Below, one piece after another: positions 9,500-18,604 of a stretch of 64,000 nt of DNA. The position numbers and the translations under genes were made by a program. Source of the DNA: Embleya hyalina (lineage in GTDB: Bacteria > Actinomycetota > Actinomycetes > Streptomycetales > Streptomycetaceae); NCBI RefSeq assembly GCF_003967355.1, contig NZ_BIFH01000025.1, positions 1-64,000 on the forward strand, read 5' to 3'. Below the pieces are notes generated by a model that worked only from the letters and a program-made list of their open reading frames with translations, made no database searches and was not told where the DNA came from. The stretch's first letter is position 1. Every line of letters begins with the position of its first letter.

Positions 9500-10119
9500 T
9501 TCCGCCCCGCGTCGCCCGGCGCCCAGCGGGTCAGGAATTCGGCGACCTGTCCCGGGTCGAGATCGCGGGCGTTGGCCAACGACCCGTCGTTGGTGGCGGT
9601 GCGTACGCTGCCGTCGGGCGCGAGTACGGCCAACGCGGGGATTCCGCTTGTCGTGAGGTCGATGTAGCGGGCGGCGACATCGAGATTGTGGTCGAACTCG
9701 CCGACGTCGACGCGGACGACGACGTAGTTCCTCGCCAGGAGCGGTGCCACCTGTGGGGATCGAAACAGGTGGTGCAGGACCCGACAGTCCGGACACCAGT
9801 TGGCACCGAAGTCGATCAGCACAGCGCGATCACTTTGTGCGGCGGTCGCGAGGGCGGTACTGATGTCGGCGTCCGCGTCGCGCGTGGAGTCGAACCGGTC
9901 CGACACCGCCGAGGTCCCGGGAGAGGTACCGTTGCCGGCCTCGCCGACGGGGCCTTTGGATGCCGTCGGAGCCGACGTGGACGGGGGCGCCGTTCGGGGA
10001 ATGGAGGCTCTGGCGTCGTCCTCGGCCCATGGGACGCCGGCGGAGTCGTTCGCGCCGCACCCCGCGATCGCGAACACCGCCGCCAGGACGGCTGTCAGGC
10101 ATGGACGTACGCCGCGCAC
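9496..10119 (-). CDS. Thioredoxin-fold lipoprotein (WCPDC)
   Basis: 207 residues. Signal peptide with lipobox AIAGC (Cys21), a long disordered Ser/Pro/Thr/Gly linker (22-85), then a thioredoxin domain with the redox motif NWCPDC (CPDC at about 109-112) and the conserved cis-Pro in TTSGIPALAVL. CPDC differs from thioredoxin CGPC; CxxC proteins with Trp before the first Cys, such as thioredoxin_7/DsbD-gamma-like domains, are usually reductases. It should act on the outer face of the membrane. GTG at 10119 is preceded by GAGGGGG at 5 nt. It is first in a two-gene unit with the DsbD-alpha-like lipoprotein. Confidence 0.85.
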   Translation of the reverse strand: MRGVRPCLTAVLAAVFAIAGCGANDSAGVPWAEDDARASIPRTAPPSTSAPTASKGPVGEAGNGTSPGTSAVSDRFDSTRDADADISTALATAAQSDRAVLIDFGANWCPDCRVLHHLFRSPQVAPLLARNYVVVRVDVGEFDHNLDVAARYIDLTTSGIPALAVLAPDGSVRTATNDGSLANARDLDPGQVAEFLTRWAPGDAGRK

Positions 10120-10261
10120 GTTTCCCCCTCGCTGAGAATGGTCGCCGGAAACTACCAGTAGCACGACTGGAGTTCGTGCCTGGGGCCGGTGGTGGACGGG
10201 GGTGGGAATGCCGAACGTCGGGCTCTGGTGGCCTTTCTCCCTTTCGTCGGCGCGCCGCGCG

Positions 10262-10450
10262 TCACACGAGCTCGGAAGTCCGTCCGATCACCGTCGACAG
10301 CGTCCTGCCGGGACCGACCGACACCGACGGCTTCGCGGCCGCCGGCGCACCGACCGAGGCACTCGTCGCCCGCACCCCACTGGGCCGACTGGGCCGACCC
10401 GAGGACATCGCCGACGTCGTGGCCTTCCTCGCGTCCCCCGGCGGCCGGCG
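10262..10450 (+). pseudogene. Relic of a short-chain dehydrogenase (C-terminal part)
   Basis: An isolated coding-like stretch translates to a typical SDR C-terminal region: ITVDSVLPGPTDTDGF, then TPLGRLGRPEDIADVVAFLASP. The Rossmann N-terminus and the YxxxK active site are absent, and after FLASP the frame no longer matches the expected ending. There is no start codon context. It is a gene remnant; nothing else is recognised in 10120-10636. Confidence 0.65.
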
Positions 10451-10636
10451 AGGTCGCCGAGGCGATGCGCACGCTCGGGTGGCGACGCTGATCGGCGGCT
10501 CGCCGTCCGGGCCCGTCGCGGGGCCGGACGGCGGCCACTCGGGTGGCGTCGGCGTGGATCGCGGCGCGCCGATCGCCCGTCACCTACGACCGGCGGGACG
10601 CGGGTACATGCGCGAACGGGACGGTGCGGGGCCGCT

Positions 10637-11590
10637 TCAGAGGCGGGACTCGCTGCCGACCGTCGTGACGCTCCACCTCACCTCGGACAGCAGGGCGCCG
10701 TCGAGGGTTTTCACACCGACCACATCGACGGTGTAGGACTTGGCGCGCTCCAGCGCGTAGTCGAGAACAAAGGTGGAGACGCCGGTCGTGGGGTCGTAGG
10801 TCGTGGTGCCGCGGTAGTTGTCGGTCTCGCCCCGGTAGACCCCCCAATGGATGGTGCCGGGCTGCACCTCTCGGTCGAAGGTGATGGTGAACACGGTGTC
10901 GACCGGCACCTCCCGATCGCCCTTCGGGAAGAAGTCGAGGACCTTCGGCGCGGGGCCGCGGGTGTCGGTGGTGCCGAAAACCGGTTCGACCCAGTAATTG
11001 CTGTCGTTCCAGGTGGAGTTCGGGAACCCGCTCCCGTAGACATAGACGCCGTTGCCGCCGACCGCCTCGCTCGCGGGCGCGGTCAGCGGGCCGCGGACGC
11101 GGGCGGCGGTCAGGCCGTTCTGGTCGTTGCTGTACCTGCCGTTGGGCGCGTGGTACGAGGCCACGTACGTGGTGCCGGCGGTGACCGCGACGGGCTGGGC
11201 GAAGTTCACCTGCTGCCAGCCCGACTCGGACTCGCTGATGAAGGTGGCCGTGGCCAGTTGTACGCCGGCCTCGGACCACAGGGTGCCGGTGTGCGTGCCG
11301 GTGTTGGCGACGTCCTTCCAAAAGCGGACGCCGAGGATGTAACCGGCCCGGTCCGCTTGGAACTTGACACCGAGTTCGGTGGCGGCGGTGTCCGGATCCG
11401 GCCCGAACGTGGGCCCGATGGTCGACGGCCACAATGTGCACGGGCAGGCGGCCGGGTCGCCGATGGCACCGGTGTCGCCGGAATCCGCGGCCGCGCGGGA
11501 CGTCCCCGGCGCGGCCACGACTAACGCGAGCAGCAGCGCCAGGATTGTCGGGAGGGTCGCTCGGTGGTGCCTTGGCCAAGGTATGTTCAT
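10637..11590 (-). CDS. Secreted DUF4082 protein with SbsA-type Ig-like domain
   Basis: 317 residues. Residues 1-35 form a Sec signal (basic start, long Leu/Ala/Val core, cleavage near SRAAA). Residues about 40-195 resemble DUF4082, a beta-sandwich found in extracellular carbohydrate-related proteins (landmarks TELGVKFQADRAGYILGVRF and VAVTAGTTYVASYHAPNG). Residues about 205-312 form an SbsA/Big_5-like Ig domain (VPVDTVFTITFDREVQPGTI). No catalytic domain is present, so this is a free binding or scaffold protein. ATG at 11590 is the only sensible start. A decayed partial copy lies at 13.7-13.9 kb, so the gene was once duplicated. Confidence 0.8.
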   Translation of the reverse strand: MNIPWPRHHRATLPTILALLLALVVAAPGTSRAAADSGDTGAIGDPAACPCTLWPSTIGPTFGPDPDTAATELGVKFQADRAGYILGVRFWKDVANTGTHTGTLWSEAGVQLATATFISESESGWQQVNFAQPVAVTAGTTYVASYHAPNGRYSNDQNGLTAARVRGPLTAPASEAVGGNGVYVYGSGFPNSTWNDSNYWVEPVFGTTDTRGPAPKVLDFFPKGDREVPVDTVFTITFDREVQPGTIHWGVYRGETDNYRGTTTYDPTTGVSTFVLDYALERAKSYTVDVVGVKTLDGALLSEVRWSVTTVGSESRL

Positions 11591-11998
11591 GAGTATTCCC
11601 TACTCGAACATCGTTTCCCGGGACGGTCGTCCCGGGGCCGAGCCATGGGAAAGTCTGGCGTACGTCCCGACCCGTTGTCCCGGGTTCGTCCCCTCGGGAA
11701 GCGGGTCGCGGGGTTCCGCGGCACACACCACGCAGCCGACGGCCGCCGCACCGCGCGATGACCGCCTCGACCGATCCGGGGGTCGCGGGTGGCGGGTCAC
11801 GAAGTGGTGCTCACATCACCGACGTTCCGGCCGGTTCAGCGCCCGGGATCCAGTGCCGAACCACGCTGGCGACGTCCGAACCGTTCGGACGTGATCCCTG
11901 CGACGGTCACGGCGGAGGTCGGTGTGACCGTCGATGCCCGGCGCCCGTCGCCGTGGAGTGTCCGCGCGCCCGGGGCCGCTTTCCGCCACCGAGCGGAG

Positions 11999-12082
11999 CC
12001 GCAATGCACGCCCGACGAGGGGCAGCGTCACGTACGTCATCAGCGTGCCGAACACCACGGCGACGACCGCGTCACGAGCGCG
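11999..12082 (-). pseudogene. Relic of an ABM-type membrane protein C-terminus
   Basis: A short minus-strand stretch encodes ARDAVVAVVFGTLMTYVTL then PLVGRALR, a hydrophobic segment like the C-terminal helix of actinobacterial 'antibiotic biosynthesis monooxygenase' family membrane proteins. No start, ABM domain or stop context remains. The rest of 11591-12402, about 800 bp between the DUF4082 and DUF4440 genes, shows no supported gene. Confidence 0.35.
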
Positions 12083-12402
12083 GCCTTCCACCGCGGGCCG
12101 CCGCCCGCCGCCACGTCCCCGGGGCGCGCGGCACCGTTCCGCGTGTGCACCGTGTCGTCGGCCGCCGGTGACGGGGCAGCCGTCACGCACCGCCCGGCGC
12201 CTCAACGGCGAATGGCTCATGGTGCGCAACCACGCGGACCTGCTGGCCCGATCGGACCGCACGGGGGCTGGGCGCGACCCGGGGCACGGCGCGGGATCAA
12301 GACGTCGTGGTCACCCCAGGCGGCAGCGTGTCGTTTGGTGTGGGTCTTCACCGCCGACTCGGAGCAGGCCCCCTGCGGGCCGTCAGCGTCCGATATTCCC
12401 GA

Positions 12403-12792
12403 TCACAGACCGCTGCCGGGCGGGATGGGCGTTGCCTGGTGGTAGTACATCCGCCATACCCCGGCTGCGCCCTGCTTGCGCCAGAGCGAGCTCCGTCGTG
12501 CCCGGCTTCCATCGAACGTGGTGTCGTAGGTGAGATGCACGAGTCCAGGGGCCAGTAGCGCGCCGACGAAGTTCGAGGGTTCGTAGCGCGGACCGCGTTC
12601 CGCCGCCCCGTTCATCCGGGGCAACTCGGCAAGCATCTCTTCGTACGTCCATCGCCGTCCGGAAGCGCCGACCTCGACGAAGTCCGGGTCCAGCAGCGGC
12701 AGGGCAAGCGAGCGGGACGCCCGCACGTCGGGGTCCATCAGACGCAGTTCCGCGGCGATCGCTTCGCCCACCTCATCCATCTTTTCGCTCAC
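12403..12792 (-). CDS. DUF4440/NTF2-like protein
   Basis: 129 residues from GTG at 12792 (125 from the ATG at 12780). It is a small alpha+beta-barrel protein of the SnoaL/DUF4440 type: N-terminal helix AAELRLMDPDVRAS, then LLDPDFVEVGASGRRWTYEEML, LAPGLVHLTYDTTF, and the closing RRSSLWRKQGAAGVWRMYYHQATP. These proteins are usually single-domain and cytoplasmic, and their roles are poorly defined. No ligand-specific residues can be assigned. It is monocistronic or the last gene after the GNAT gene. Confidence 0.8.
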   Translation of the reverse strand: MSEKMDEVGEAIAAELRLMDPDVRASRSLALPLLDPDFVEVGASGRRWTYEEMLAELPRMNGAAERGPRYEPSNFVGALLAPGLVHLTYDTTFDGSRARRSSLWRKQGAAGVWRMYYHQATPIPPGSGL

Positions 12793-12900
12793 GCAGGCAT
12801 TCTCGCTCGCGTGGCCACCTACTCCGCAACCGGGATCAGCCGCCGGGCATCGCTCGGCAGCCGGGTTTGCGGACCTCGCCACCACCGCGCTGTACCTCGC

Positions 12901-13542
12901 CTACCGGCGCGGCTCGGTCCCGGTGGTCCGGACACTCGACCTCGCCCACGCCGGTCCCGTCGTCGGTGCGAGCATTCGAAGATCTCTTCGCATGAGGACG
13001 CAGATCGTCTCGTAGCGACGGGTCGACCCGTCGGGGCCCTCCTCGTCCCACGCGTCGGGTGCGCGGCCGTAGGCGGCGTAGCCCAGGCGTTCGTACAGGG
13101 CGCGGGCGCGGGGATTGTCCTCCTCCACCGCGAGTTCGACGATGTGCAGGCCTCGTTCGCTGATCCTGCGTTCGGCGGCGCGGACGAGCAGGGTTCCCAG
13201 ACCGCAGGAACGAAGGGCCGGGTGCACGGCGAGCTGCCACAGGGTTCCGGCGTCTCGGCGGGTCCGGTAGTCGATGCCGCCGATCGCGACGGGCAGGTCC
13301 ACCGGGGTGCACACGGCCAGGTAGTCGACTTCGCCGATCGCCCTACGCGCCAACGCTCGTTCCACGTGCCGCAGGTGGGTGGCCGAGCCCGACCAGGTGC
13401 AGGCGGGCAGGTCCCGGGGCAGGAGGTCGCGCACCCGCACGGGCACGACGACGGCGGCATCGGTGGAGTCGTGGGCGGTGGTCACGGTCGTCAGCATCCC
13501 GACTTCGGTGACCGCACGGCAATGCATTTCGTCCACCCCCAT
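12901..13542 (-). CDS. GNAT-family N-acetyltransferase
   Basis: 213 residues. GNAT fold covering about residues 35-185. The acetyl-CoA pyrophosphate-binding loop appears as LAVHPALRSCGLGTLLV (Q/RxxGxG/A type), followed by the catalytic-helix region VEEDNPRARALYERLGY. The C-terminal about 25 residues (APTTGPAWARSS...) look like an unrelated tail. The acceptor amine is unknown. ATG at 13542 is preceded by GGGAGGG at 7 nt; ATGs at residues 6 and 16 are alternatives. Confidence 0.88.
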   Translation of the reverse strand: MGVDEMHCRAVTEVGMLTTVTTAHDSTDAAVVVPVRVRDLLPRDLPACTWSGSATHLRHVERALARRAIGEVDYLAVCTPVDLPVAIGGIDYRTRRDAGTLWQLAVHPALRSCGLGTLLVRAAERRISERGLHIVELAVEEDNPRARALYERLGYAAYGRAPDAWDEEGPDGSTRRYETICVLMRRDLRMLAPTTGPAWARSSVRTTGTEPRR

Positions 13543-13690
13543 CCGCAAGCCCTCCCGACGTGGCGCTCCGCGGCCGGCAAACCGCTCGCCGCCGCCGGGA
13601 CGCCCGGGTCGAAAGGCGGTCGTCACCCCGCACAGTCGAGCCGCAGCCGACGTCATGCCGCGCCTACGCTGGTCGGCGTGCGAGGGCGCG

Positions 13691-13870
13691 CAGCAATCGT
13701 GGATGGAGGAGGGTTGCACCTCCCGGTCGAAGGTGGCGGTGATTCGGCGGTGACCGGGACGGGCTGGGCGAAGTTCGCCTGTTGCCGGCCGGATTCGGGC
13801 CCGTCGGTGAACGTGGCGGTGGCCGGTCGTTCGTCGGACAGGGACCACAGGGTTCCGGTGTTGCCCGAAC
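13691..13870 (-). pseudogene. Decayed partial copy of the DUF4082 gene
   Basis: Minus-strand reading with frame changes recovers pieces matching the secreted DUF4082 protein encoded at 10637-11590: NTGTLWS, then PESGRQQANFAQPVPVTA (compare ESGWQQVNFAQPVAVTA), then TFDREVQPSSIH (compare TFDREVQPGTIH). The part between the last two blocks is deleted. It is a truncated duplicate with no signal peptide. Confidence 0.7.
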
Positions 13871-13920
13871 CGGCCGCGGATCGCGGTGCCGCAGCCGGGG
13901 TCGCAACGTTTCACCCCGCG

Positions 13921-14262
13921 TCACTTCTCGGGGTCGTGGCCCCAGTTCATCAGCGAGTATCGCCAGGTGGTCGCGGTGGTGCCGCCGGTGGGGCGTTGGG
14001 CCAGGTGTCTGTGGACGTAGCCGGTGACCTTGCGCATGTGTCCGAGGTCGCCGGCGTCGAGTTCGGATTTCTTGGCGCGCAGCAGGGCCACGATGCGGCG
14101 ACCGGACGCGTGCCCGGTGCTCTCTCCGCCGTTCGTGTGTTGCCCGGCTCGGCGGGACTCGTCGGTGGTGAGCCAATGCTCCAACTCCGACGCGGTCATG
14201 TTGACCGCGTCGTGGAAGTCTCGCAGGGTGTCCTCGCGGTCGCTGTCCGATCGTTCGGCCAT
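13921..14262 (-). CDS. DUF3140 protein
   Basis: 113 residues. It resembles DUF3140, a small helical actinobacterial family: DFHDAVNMTASELEHWL, SGRRIVALLRAKKSEL, HMRKVTGYVHRHLAQRP, and the terminal TTWRYSLMNWGHDP. The function is unknown. Its ATG overlaps the stop of the DUF2945 gene (TGATG), so they are translationally coupled; this pair commonly travels together in actinomycetes and I regard it as one functional unit. Confidence 0.85.
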   Translation of the reverse strand: MAERSDSDREDTLRDFHDAVNMTASELEHWLTTDESRRAGQHTNGGESTGHASGRRIVALLRAKKSELDAGDLGHMRKVTGYVHRHLAQRPTGGTTATTWRYSLMNWGHDPEK

Positions 14263-14495
14263 CAGTTCTTTCCTTTGCGCTTCGCCCGCCTCAGGGCCTG
14301 GGGCTTGTGGACGGCCGTGCCACCGGACTTCTCGCTTTCGACCTCGTACTGCGGCTGCTGCGGCGAGGCGTCAACCGTTCGCCCGGCCGCGCGTGTCCGT
14401 CGGGTGAGCTTGCGTTTGACGATGCCGATGGCGGTACTTCCGTGACTGCGCCAACTCACCCGATCACCCTTCGCGATTTTCGCGTGCCGCGCCAT
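14262..14495 (-). CDS. DUF2945 (TUDOR-like) small basic protein
   Basis: 77 residues, strongly basic. The N-terminal part KIAKGDRVSWRSHGSTAIGIV is the signature of DUF2945 / hypervirulence-associated TUDOR-like proteins, and the C-terminus (ALRRAKRKGKN) is Lys/Arg-rich. Such proteins are thought to bind nucleic acid or chromatin-like ligands, but this is not proven in bacteria. ATG at 14495 follows GAAGGA at 6 nt. The upstream region 14500-14590 is comparatively AT-rich and probably holds the promoter. Confidence 0.82.
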   Translation of the reverse strand: MARHAKIAKGDRVSWRSHGSTAIGIVKRKLTRRTRAAGRTVDASPQQPQYEVESEKSGGTAVHKPQALRRAKRKGKN

Positions 14496-14758
14496 GGCGT
14501 CCTTCTTTCTCGTGACTCCCTCTCCTCTACCCATTCAGGGAGTTTTACGGATCTATCGCCATACCTCCCTATATCGTCGTGGTCACATGGGCGACGCGGA
14601 CCGGTCGATCGCCACCGGGTGTCCGCGACCGCGCGCGTGATCCGGATAGCTGGTCGTGGGGTGGGCCGTTAGCGTGATCCGCCGACCGTGATCACGCGGT
14701 GGCCGATGTGTCGCCGACCCAGCGTGTCCGCGCCATGTGCGGGCAGGAACGGGGATTG

Positions 14759-15124
14759 ATGAGATCCGTTACGTCAGAACGCGGTTTCCGGTGGCAGTCC
14801 GCGAAGCTGCGACGGCGAGTAGGTGTGGCGGTCGCGTCCGGGGTGCTTCTGACCGGCGGCGCGGTGGCGGTGGCTCCCGGGGCGTCGGCCGCATCGCACC
14901 CGTCGTGCGACACCGACTTCCGGGACCAAACGGCGAAGATTTCCGGCAGCAATGTTCGCCTGCGTGCCAAGCCGAACACCAACTCCACGGTGTACCGACT
15001 GCTGCAGAAGGGCGCCACCGTCACGGTGTACTGCCAGAAGAACGCCGGCGAGGCGAACTGGTGGTACTACGTGAAGCACAACGCCAGTGGGGTCAAGGGC
15101 TGGGTGTGGTGGGCCTACGTATAG
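14759..15124 (+). CDS. Secreted SH3-like domain protein
   Basis: 121 residues. A basic N-terminus and hydrophobic core (VGVAVASGVLLTGGAVAV) are followed by an AxA cleavage site near residue 45. The mature part is one bacterial SH3 (SH3_3) domain: ISGSNVRLRAKPNTNSTVY, LLQKGATVTVYCQKN, WWYYVKH, VKGWVWWAYV. Two Cys may form a disulfide. Such small secreted proteins bind cell-wall peptides or proteins; no enzymatic domain is present. ATG at 14759 is used; an in-frame ATG eight codons upstream is less likely. A strong hairpin follows at 15179. Confidence 0.85.
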   Translation: MRSVTSERGFRWQSAKLRRRVGVAVASGVLLTGGAVAVAPGASAASHPSCDTDFRDQTAKISGSNVRLRAKPNTNSTVYRLLQKGATVTVYCQKNAGEANWWYYVKHNASGVKGWVWWAYV

Positions 15125-15178
15125 GTCCCGAAGCACGTCCACGCGACCGTCCGCCGACGGATACGCCGGGCGAATCGG

Positions 15179-15209
15179 AAGGACCCGCGGGCAACGCCCG
15201 CGGGTCCTT
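15179..15209 (+). terminator. Rho-independent-type hairpin after the SH3 gene
   Basis: A perfect 14-bp stem (AAGGACCCGCGGGC paired with GCCCGCGGGTCCTT) with a 3-nt loop, 55 bp after the stop. There is no long U-tract, as is usual in high-GC actinomycetes. Confidence 0.8.
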
Positions 15210-15499
15210 CGCGTGTCGTCATGTACAAGTGGTCGTCGATCGTGGCGACCGCGGGCCGCCGGGGTTTCACGGTTGCGTCGGGAGGGCCGGTTTCGGGGGG
15301 CACCGGTCGGGGCGACGCCGGGCGCCGGACCGTTCCCCGGGCCAACCGGCAGACGGTCGTGGCGAGTCGGGGCGTCGGTCGTAGGCGTTGGTCGGGCGGA
15401 GGCTCGAATGGGACATCGGCCGCCACTGCCCCGTCCACGGCGACGCGTTGTGCGAGTGCGGGCCAGGGCGCAGCCGGATTCCGGACGACCCGCGGCTCG

Positions 15500-15705
15500 T
15501 GCCGCGCGCCGACGGCGGGCCGTTCCACGACCTCGACCTGCGTACCGGCCGCTGGAATACCCGCCACCCCTGCGCGGCGGACTTCTACGACCAGGAGTTC
15601 ACCGTCGTGTCCCAGGACGAATGGCACCTGCGGTGGCGGGTCTCGGGCCCGGCGAAGACGCAATTGCCGACCTCCGTCCACCGACGGATCCCCCCGGTCG
15701 GCCGG
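15500..15705 (+). pseudogene. Relic of a DUF6314 protein (C-terminal part)
   Basis: Plus-strand translation gives a DUF6314-like C-terminal block: GPFHDLDLRTGRW, HPCAADFYDQEFTV, DEWHLRWRVSGPAKTQ, TSVHRR. The N-terminal half of the family (about 80 residues) is missing, no ribosome site is present, and the tail runs into unrelated sequence. The surrounding 15210-16000 shows nothing else. Confidence 0.6.
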
Positions 15706-16021
15706 GACGCCGGGACGAAGTCGCCCCGGCGGTGCCGCTATCGGGTGAGTACGGTTCGCGGACGGACACGATCACCACGCTGCTCCCGGCGCGCCGCAGG
15801 CGGGTACGGCGGCGCTGTGTGCGCCGGCGCGCGCCGACCTCACCTGTAGGTGTGGTTTGGCCGCCGATCGGCCGTGTGTTCGGGGTTGTGGGTGCTCTGC
15901 TGTTCGAGGCGATGCGCCGGACGGCTCGTGGTGTCCACGAGGGTTCCGGCCTCGCCGTCCGCGGCCTGCCTCGCACGGTGGGACGTGGGGCCGGGCACCT
16001 TACGACGTAGGGGGTTTCGTC

Positions 16022-17740
16022 ATGTTCACGATGAGAAGGCGGCGCACCGGACGCTTCACCGGCGTCGGTATATCCATCGCGGTGGCGGTCGCGGGTCTGA
16101 CCGCACCGTCGGCCGTCGGCACCGCGCAGGCCGCACCCGGGACACCGGGTGTACCGCAGGCACCCGCGGCGATCTTCGCCGAGGGCTTCGAGAACGGCCA
16201 GGGTGCGACGCCGACCCTGCTCACGAACTACACCGGCGGTCCGCCGGTGGGCGAGACGTACACCGCCGATCCGGCCTGGTTGACCGCGTGCAACGGCTGG
16301 GTCACGTCGCCGGCCGCGTCGACCACGCCGCCCGTCGGCAGCGGATGTGTCCCGGGCGATTGGGCCCAGGTCAAGAACCTCGCGGGCGTACTCGGTCAGT
16401 GGTCGGGCGGTTCCTCGACCACGAACCACGCCGTGACGGCGTACACCGCGGGCAATCCCGGTGCCGGCAAGGTGCAGTTGGAGACGGTGACGCCGATTCC
16501 GTTGCCCGCCGGTCGGCGCTTCATCGCGTTCTCGGTCGACATCGCCGAGGTCAACTGCTTCGCCAACCATTCCGAGTTCAGCTTCTACCTGCTCGACGGC
16601 AACGTGGCCACGCCCGCGTTCACGCGCCCGATCGAGGCGTGCGTGGATGCCACGACGACGATCGGCGGTGCCAAGGTCGGCACCTTCGTCAGCAACGGCG
16701 CCGTGCTGTTCTCCGGCGACCGGGCCGGCATCCGGTTGGTGAACGAGCAGCCGAGCGGCACCGGCAACGACGTGGCCTTCGACAACGTCAGGCTCGTCGA
16801 CGCGAGCCCGCAGGTCGACATCGGCTTCGCGCCGACGCCGGTGCTCACCGGTGGCACCTCGACCCTGACCTTCACGATCACGAACACGAACGAGCTGGGC
16901 GCCAAGCCCGGTTGGTCGTTCTCCGACACGCTGCCGGCCGGGCTCAAGGCGACCGGGGTGACCACCACGACGTGCGATGCCGGTTCGGTCGTCGCGCCGG
17001 CGGGCGGGGGCACGGTCGACGTGTCCGGCAACCTGATCGCGGGTCAGGGGTCCTGCACGGCACAGGTCCAGGTGACCTCGGCGGCGCGCGGGACGTACAC
17101 GAACTGCGCGGCCGGTTTCACGAACGTCGTCGGGGTGAGCCTGCCCGGGTGCGCGAGCGTCGTGTTCGACACGATGCGATTCGACGCGCACGCGTACGGA
17201 GCCGCGCTGAAGTCGCCGCTCGGAAACATCGGCCCGATCGCCGCGTCCGACGTGACGTGCTCGAACGTCGCGGCGGTCGACACCGACAACGTCGCGACGG
17301 TATCGCTCGGCACCGTCGGCAACGCGGGCGTGGTCACCACCCACGCGGAGGGCACGATCGACGCGAATGGCCTGCAACGGGCGAACGCGCGCGCCGAGAC
17401 GGCCGGGGTGAACCTGCTCGGCGGACTCGTCACCGCGGATGTCGTCGAGGCGGTAGCCACCGTGCAGGGTGACGCCAACGGCGGTGCCACACCGAGCGGT
17501 TCGGTCACGTTGGCCAATCTGAGGGTGGCCGGGGTGCCGGTGGTGAACCCGAACGTCAATGTGGACATCACGATCCCGCTGGTGGCGACGGTGCGCGTGA
17601 ACGAGCGGGTGGTCGACCCCGGTGGTCGGGGAATCACGGTCAACGCGCTGCGGATCACCCTGCTGTCCGGCGTGAGCGTCGTGGTTTCGCACGCACGGGT
17701 GGCGCTGACCCTGCCGGGAGCCACGTGCCCGACCGTGTGA
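16022..17740 (+). CDS. Secreted choice-of-anchor P protein with DUF11-like domain
   Basis: 572 residues. A Sec signal (1-38, ending near TAQAAPG) is followed by a beta-rich region (50-260) with Cys pairs, a DUF11-like Ig repeat (about 265-375: TLTFTITNTNELGAKPG, TLPAGLKATGV), and a C-terminal module (about 380-572) of choice-of-anchor P type (FDAHAYGAALKS, then GSVTLANLRVAGVPV and a TGLRV-like end). No LPxTG motif or C-terminal helix is visible, so release to the medium or a non-sortase association is likely. The Asn/Thr/Val-rich composition is typical of large extracellular adhesin-like proteins. ATG at 16022 has GTAGGGGG 8 nt upstream. A terminator follows. Confidence 0.8.
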   Translation: MFTMRRRRTGRFTGVGISIAVAVAGLTAPSAVGTAQAAPGTPGVPQAPAAIFAEGFENGQGATPTLLTNYTGGPPVGETYTADPAWLTACNGWVTSPAASTTPPVGSGCVPGDWAQVKNLAGVLGQWSGGSSTTNHAVTAYTAGNPGAGKVQLETVTPIPLPAGRRFIAFSVDIAEVNCFANHSEFSFYLLDGNVATPAFTRPIEACVDATTTIGGAKVGTFVSNGAVLFSGDRAGIRLVNEQPSGTGNDVAFDNVRLVDASPQVDIGFAPTPVLTGGTSTLTFTITNTNELGAKPGWSFSDTLPAGLKATGVTTTTCDAGSVVAPAGGGTVDVSGNLIAGQGSCTAQVQVTSAARGTYTNCAAGFTNVVGVSLPGCASVVFDTMRFDAHAYGAALKSPLGNIGPIAASDVTCSNVAAVDTDNVATVSLGTVGNAGVVTTHAEGTIDANGLQRANARAETAGVNLLGGLVTADVVEAVATVQGDANGGATPSGSVTLANLRVAGVPVVNPNVNVDITIPLVATVRVNERVVDPGGRGITVNALRITLLSGVSVVVSHARVALTLPGATCPTV

Positions 17741-17758
17741 CCTAGAGGCGACGAGACC

Positions 17759-17790
17759 GGACGCGGCGGCCGTGAACGACCGCCGCGTCC
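17759..17790 (+). terminator. Hairpin terminator
   Basis: An 11-bp perfect stem (GGACGCGGCGG paired with CCGCCGCGTCC) with a 10-nt loop, 19 bp after the choice-of-anchor gene. Confidence 0.75.
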
Positions 17791-18049
17791 GCGTATGTCG
17801 ACGTCGGCGGACGCGCCGGCGTGCGCGACGTTGGCGTCGACGAGGAGGAGTTGCCGGTTCCCGTTGCACTTCGACGATCGATTCGGCGCTCCGGCCGGTG
17901 GGGGCGCGTCCGCCGGCCACCGGGTGGCCCGAGGTCACAACGGCGGTCGTTCGTCCGGGTTTTGCTCGCGCCCGCGTGGGCGGCGCGTGCGGCGGCGCGC
18001 ACCCGTGTGGTGATCCGTGTGCGCTTCGTGCGCCCTACCGGAGTCGTCG

Positions 18050-18604
18050 AGTCGTCGTGTGGACGCCTGCCTCTCGCAGTGGCAGGACGTCGTGGTCGAG
18101 CCGCCCCACGGCCACGCGTCGGTCGACATTCTGCGCCTGCGAGCGGCAGGCCCCGACAGCCCGCACCCCGGCGCGCTCGGCACCCGAACGGGCATTCTCG
18201 TCGGCCACCTGCTGCAATGCCACCAGGCGCTGTGTGTACAGCGCCACATCGCCGACCCCGGCCGCGATCTGCGGATCGTGGTGATCGGATCGCGGGTCGT
18301 GGCCTGCTACCACCACGTGAACACCGCGCCCGACGGCAACACCCGTCACCCGCTCCATCCACACGGCTGGGCGGCAGCCGAACTCCTCCCCCGGGCAGAA
18401 GAGTCGGCGCTCCGGGCGACCGGGGTCCCCGGTCTCGACGTCGCGTCCCCGGATCTGCTCGAAGGTCCGGACGGTCCTGTGATCACCGAGGTGAACCCCA
18501 GCTTCTCGGCATGGAGTTCCATCGAACGCACCGAACACGACCGTTCGCCGCACGGGATCACCCACGCATGTGCAGACCCACTGTGTGAGCCGCTGGGCGG
18601 TTGA
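18050..18604 (+). pseudogene. N-terminally truncated ATP-grasp (RimK-like) gene
   Basis: The plus frame encodes the C-terminal two-thirds of an ATP-grasp enzyme: VVVEPPHGHAS (ATP-binding strand, with Glu where Lys is expected), QRHIADPGRDLRIVVIGSRVV, and the catalytic end LDVASPDLLEGPDGPVITEVN followed by PSF. The N-terminal preATP-grasp domain is absent and no start with a ribosome site is seen. The Lys-to-Glu change would also harm ATP binding, so I treat it as a pseudogene. No gene is seen in 17791-18050. A methyltransferase lies downstream. Confidence 0.65.

Noticed and set aside
15599-17938. A 779-codon minus-strand frame across the choice-of-anchor gene
   Set aside because: Arg-rich shadow; the plus-strand gene has a signal peptide, domains and a terminator.
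18017-18604. Intact ATP-grasp enzyme
   Set aside because: The N-terminal domain is missing, the ATP-binding Lys position is Glu and there is no start context.
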